Below, piece by piece: positions 61,752 to 64,000 of a stretch of DNA of 64,000 nucleotides. The notes beneath the pieces are model-generated. The model saw nothing but the letters and a program-made list of their open reading frames with translations, did no database searches and was not told the DNA's origin. The stretch is from positions 16,088-80,087 of the forward strand of contig NZ_JBLOUI010000006.1 of the NCBI RefSeq assembly GCF_047807365.1, given 5' to 3'. Made by a program: the position numbers and the translations under genes. How positions within the stretch are numbered: the stretch's first letter is position 1; each line of letters starts with the position of its first letter. Source of the DNA: Peptacetobacter sp900539645. GTDB taxonomy: Bacteria > Bacillota > Clostridia > Peptostreptococcales > Peptostreptococcaceae.

Positions 61752-62660
61752 CTATTTTTCTCTAACTGTATATTTTTCAGCAAATCTAACAGGATGATAA
61801 GAAAGCTTAGCTTTTCTAAGTCCTTCTATACCTAAATCTTCTTCTCTATTTACAAATTCAACATCTGGGAATTCGTCTACTAAGAATTTCTGATTTATAT
61901 ATGGATAAAGTCCTCTTATCTCTGGATTCGCCTTTTCTATATGTATAAGAGCCATATTCGGTTTTAATTTTTCACCTATACTAAATGCTTCTAACGCTCC
62001 ATCAACATATATTCCAAAAACTTTCACTCTATCTCTTAGTTTATCATAATTGTTGAATATTTTTTCTATTGCTACATATTCTCCATCGTCAACCTCAGCA
62101 TCTGAGTCCTCTTTCTGAACCTTCCACTTATCAAGTAATGCTCTACAATCGTCGAAATCTGCTATATCTAATAATCTACTTTCAAATCTTCCTTCGTACT
62201 CTTTTAAGAAGTAGTTTATATGATTTCTCTTCTTCTGATTTTTTCTACCTGCTAATGTTCTTAAAGACTCAGCATCGTATATGTAGTCAAATAAATCTCT
62301 TTCTTCTATATATTCAAATTTATCTCCGTAATTACTGTGAACATAGTCCACCATTTCCTTATTTATACCTCTTAAATAAACTTTACTTTCTATTTCTTCA
62401 AAGTAATTCATTGCAAAGTCTATAGCTTTTTTAACATTTTCTCTTGATGCAAGTGGTAGTACTGAGAATATTTCCCCTTCATATTCCCCGAAAACTATCG
62501 CAAAATCATCTTCTATATGGTATTTTGTCTTGTAAGTATCCCGCCACATAAACATTGTAGCAAAACAATAATCACATGCTTCATACTCTGTCATATCAAA
62601 GAATGGCTGTAACCTATCCAACGATTCTATATCTAAATTTTTAAATTCTATTTTACTCAT
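61752..62660 (-). CDS. DUF2156 protein (phosphatidylglycerol lysyltransferase-like fold)
   Basis: 302 residues with two GNAT-like halves as in the C-terminal domain of MprF-type lysyltransferases (YEACDYCFATMFMWRDTY; RKNQKKRNHINYFLKEY; ALIHIEKANPEIRGLYPYINQKF). There is no membrane domain. A role in aminoacyl transfer is possible but unproven. The start is ATG 62660 with GGAGAGG 5 nt upstream. It is co-transcribed with the Eis-like gene. Confidence 0.82.
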   Translation of the reverse strand: MSKIEFKNLDIESLDRLQPFFDMTEYEACDYCFATMFMWRDTYKTKYHIEDDFAIVFGEYEGEIFSVLPLASRENVKKAIDFAMNYFEEIESKVYLRGINKEMVDYVHSNYGDKFEYIEERDLFDYIYDAESLRTLAGRKNQKKRNHINYFLKEYEGRFESRLLDIADFDDCRALLDKWKVQKEDSDAEVDDGEYVAIEKIFNNYDKLRDRVKVFGIYVDGALEAFSIGEKLKPNMALIHIEKANPEIRGLYPYINQKFLVDEFPDVEFVNREEDLGIEGLRKAKLSYHPVRFAEKYTVREK

Positions 62661-62885
62661 AAAAACCTCTCCTTTTTTCCCCTTAACATATCCTTTTTTT
62701 ATTTTATATTTATACATTTATATTTTTAATTATCACATCTTTTGTTTTCATCTCTTTTCTCAAATCTCGTTTACAAATAAAAAAATTTGTAAACTATACA
62801 AATGAGAGAACTATTAATTTTATAATTTTTATTTTACCCTAAAATTATATTTCCCAAACATTTATTTTAACAGAGGTGTACAAAA

Positions 62886-63728
62886 ATGAAAAGTAAATCA
62901 CTTATAAAAATTTTTTCAATTCTTTTACTAGTTATCTATGTAAACGGTTGCGCCAGAGAAAAATTATTTTCTGTACATATAATTGATGTCGGTCAAGGAG
63001 ATAGTATATTCATACAGACACTCGAGGATAAACGTATTCTTATAGATGCAGGTGATGAAGAAGCTGAGCATACAGTTTACTCATATTTAAAAAGAAGAGG
63101 AGTAAAAAAAATTGATGTTTTAATTGCCACACATCCAGACACAGACCATATTGGAAGTATGGACTATATTATAGATAAATTTAAAATATCTCATTTCTAT
63201 ATGCCTGATGCGAAAACTGATTCTGAGGCTTTTTACAATCTTTTAGATAGCTGCAAAGAGAAAAATTTAAAAATAGAATACCTAACAAAAGGAGATAGAT
63301 TAAAAATAGATAGCTCTACAACTATGGAAATCTTATCTCCATCTACAATTACCGATAAAAATAATTTAAATTCAATTGTATCGCTATTAAATTACAAAGG
63401 TTATGAGTTTTTATTTACTGGAGATGCTGAAAAAGAAAATGAGTCAGAAATATTATCATCTTGTAATTTGCCAGATATAGAGTTTTTAAAGGCAGGTCAT
63501 CATGGCAGCTCTTCCTCATCAACAGATGAATTTATAGAAAAGCTTAAACCAGAGGCTATTGCAATCTCTTGTGGATACAACAATGACTATGGTCACCCAC
63601 ATAGAAGCGTATTAGATACATTTAGAGAAAATGGGGCTGTAGTTTATAGAACTGATAAAAATGGATCACTTGTATTTTATTGTGACGACAACGGAATTTT
63701 TACAAAGAAAAAATACAAAACCGAGTAA
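62886..63728 (+). CDS. ComEC-type metallo-beta-lactamase lipoprotein
   Basis: 280 residues. A signal ends in VNGC (Cys22), a likely lipobox. The metallo-beta-lactamase domain starts FSVHIIDVGQGDSIFIQT and has HPDTDHIG, LFTGDAEKENE and LKAGHHGSSSSST, the pattern of the ComEC C-terminal nuclease domain and its free-standing relatives. It is probably a surface-bound hydrolase of nucleic acid or phosphodiesters. It starts at ATG 62886 after AGAGGTG. It may complement the domain missing from ComEC 3.3 kb away; this is inferred. Confidence 0.85.
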   Translation: MKSKSLIKIFSILLLVIYVNGCAREKLFSVHIIDVGQGDSIFIQTLEDKRILIDAGDEEAEHTVYSYLKRRGVKKIDVLIATHPDTDHIGSMDYIIDKFKISHFYMPDAKTDSEAFYNLLDSCKEKNLKIEYLTKGDRLKIDSSTTMEILSPSTITDKNNLNSIVSLLNYKGYEFLFTGDAEKENESEILSSCNLPDIEFLKAGHHGSSSSSTDEFIEKLKPEAIAISCGYNNDYGHPHRSVLDTFRENGAVVYRTDKNGSLVFYCDDNGIFTKKKYKTE

Positions 63729-64000
63729 AATTTATAAATATAAAACTGCTCTATCATTTCAAAGATGAGCAAGATAAAAGTCTTTCTATTTTCAAATTAT
63801 TCTGATTTATGTTATCATTAATTATACAATAAACCTTAAAGGAGGTTTGTCTATAAAAAATATAATTCCTACTTGAGATACAAAACTACGGTTTTGTTAA
63901 CTTGATATGAAAAAAATACTCTCGAAACAAAAAATAAATCGATGGGTTAAACTTGATTTCAAAAATTTTAAAAAATTGCACAACAAATAAACCTAACAAA
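63729..64000. other. window tail without a confident gene
   Basis: AT-rich. An AAAGGAGG ribosome-like site ends near 63845, but the frame after it closes at once. A small hairpin, ACAAAAC-TACG-GTTTTGT, lies near 63880-63897. A 27-codon basic frame begins at ATG 63907 and ends at 63990, without a clear ribosome site. A leader for a gene beyond the window is possible. Confidence 0.3.

Noticed and set aside
63907..63990. 27-residue basic peptide gene
   Set aside because: No credible ribosome site and no recognisable family; listed only as part of the window tail.

Overview
The window is a 64-kb piece of a low-GC Firmicutes chromosome. Gene content and order (rpsT, holA, comEC, lepA, hemW and hrcA-grpE-dnaK-dnaJ; phoH-ybeY-dgkA-era-mgtE-recO and glyQS; ccpN-ppsR-ppdK; a meso-diaminopimelate dehydrogenase) and AGGAGG-type ribosome sites suggest an anaerobe of the Clostridia, most likely Peptostreptococcaceae. 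Family level is an inference. Housekeeping genes prefer CAG for Gln although the genome is AT-rich; some accessory genes use CAA. Several genes appear to start at TTG. Most genes lie on the minus strand. I see no rRNA, tRNA, CRISPR array, insertion sequence or prophage.

Layout: 0-9 kb is accessory: the 3' end of topB, a secreted PIG-L deacetylase, an HD protein, a zinc-finger/pRiA4b-ORF3-like protein, an exported rhodanese lipoprotein, a broken GNAT gene, ddh, and a VWA/HTH pair beside a very acidic mini-protein. 9-14 kb is ccpN-ppsR-ppdK, the control and enzyme of pyruvate/PEP interconversion. 14-22 kb is the most interesting block: a radical-SAM/'selenodomain' (also called arsenosugar) gene cluster in two transcription units. 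Its first gene is an exported rhodanese whose catalytic cysteine codon is an in-frame TGA, followed at the right distance by a good bacterial SECIS hairpin, so it should be a selenoprotein. 22-34 kb is housekeeping (glyQS, recO, mgtE, era, dgkA-PAP2, ybeY, phoH, hpf) plus a flavin reductase carrying four tandem rubredoxin domains. 34-40 kb holds a peptidase-like hydrolase, an amino-acid permease, a TetR regulator and an MFS transporter. 40-58 kb is translation and heat shock (yqeY, rpsU, mtaB, rsmE, prmA, dnaJ/dnaK/grpE/hrcA with CIRCE, hemW, cca, lepA, rpsT, holA). 58-64 kb has a ComEC without its metallo-beta-lactamase domain, bioY, a GNAT/DUF2156 pair, and a separate ComEC-type metallo-beta-lactamase lipoprotein.

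Four intergenic copies of an unnamed imperfect palindrome (about 75-125 bp) share an internal-loop signature, CGACAAT opposite GCCTGGAG. A 15-bp motif, ATAG-T7-CTAT, occurs exactly upstream of both rhodanese genes and of a C_GCAxxG_C_C protein, and a variant lies upstream of the second selenodomain operon. Together these suggest a shared sulfur/selenium regulon.
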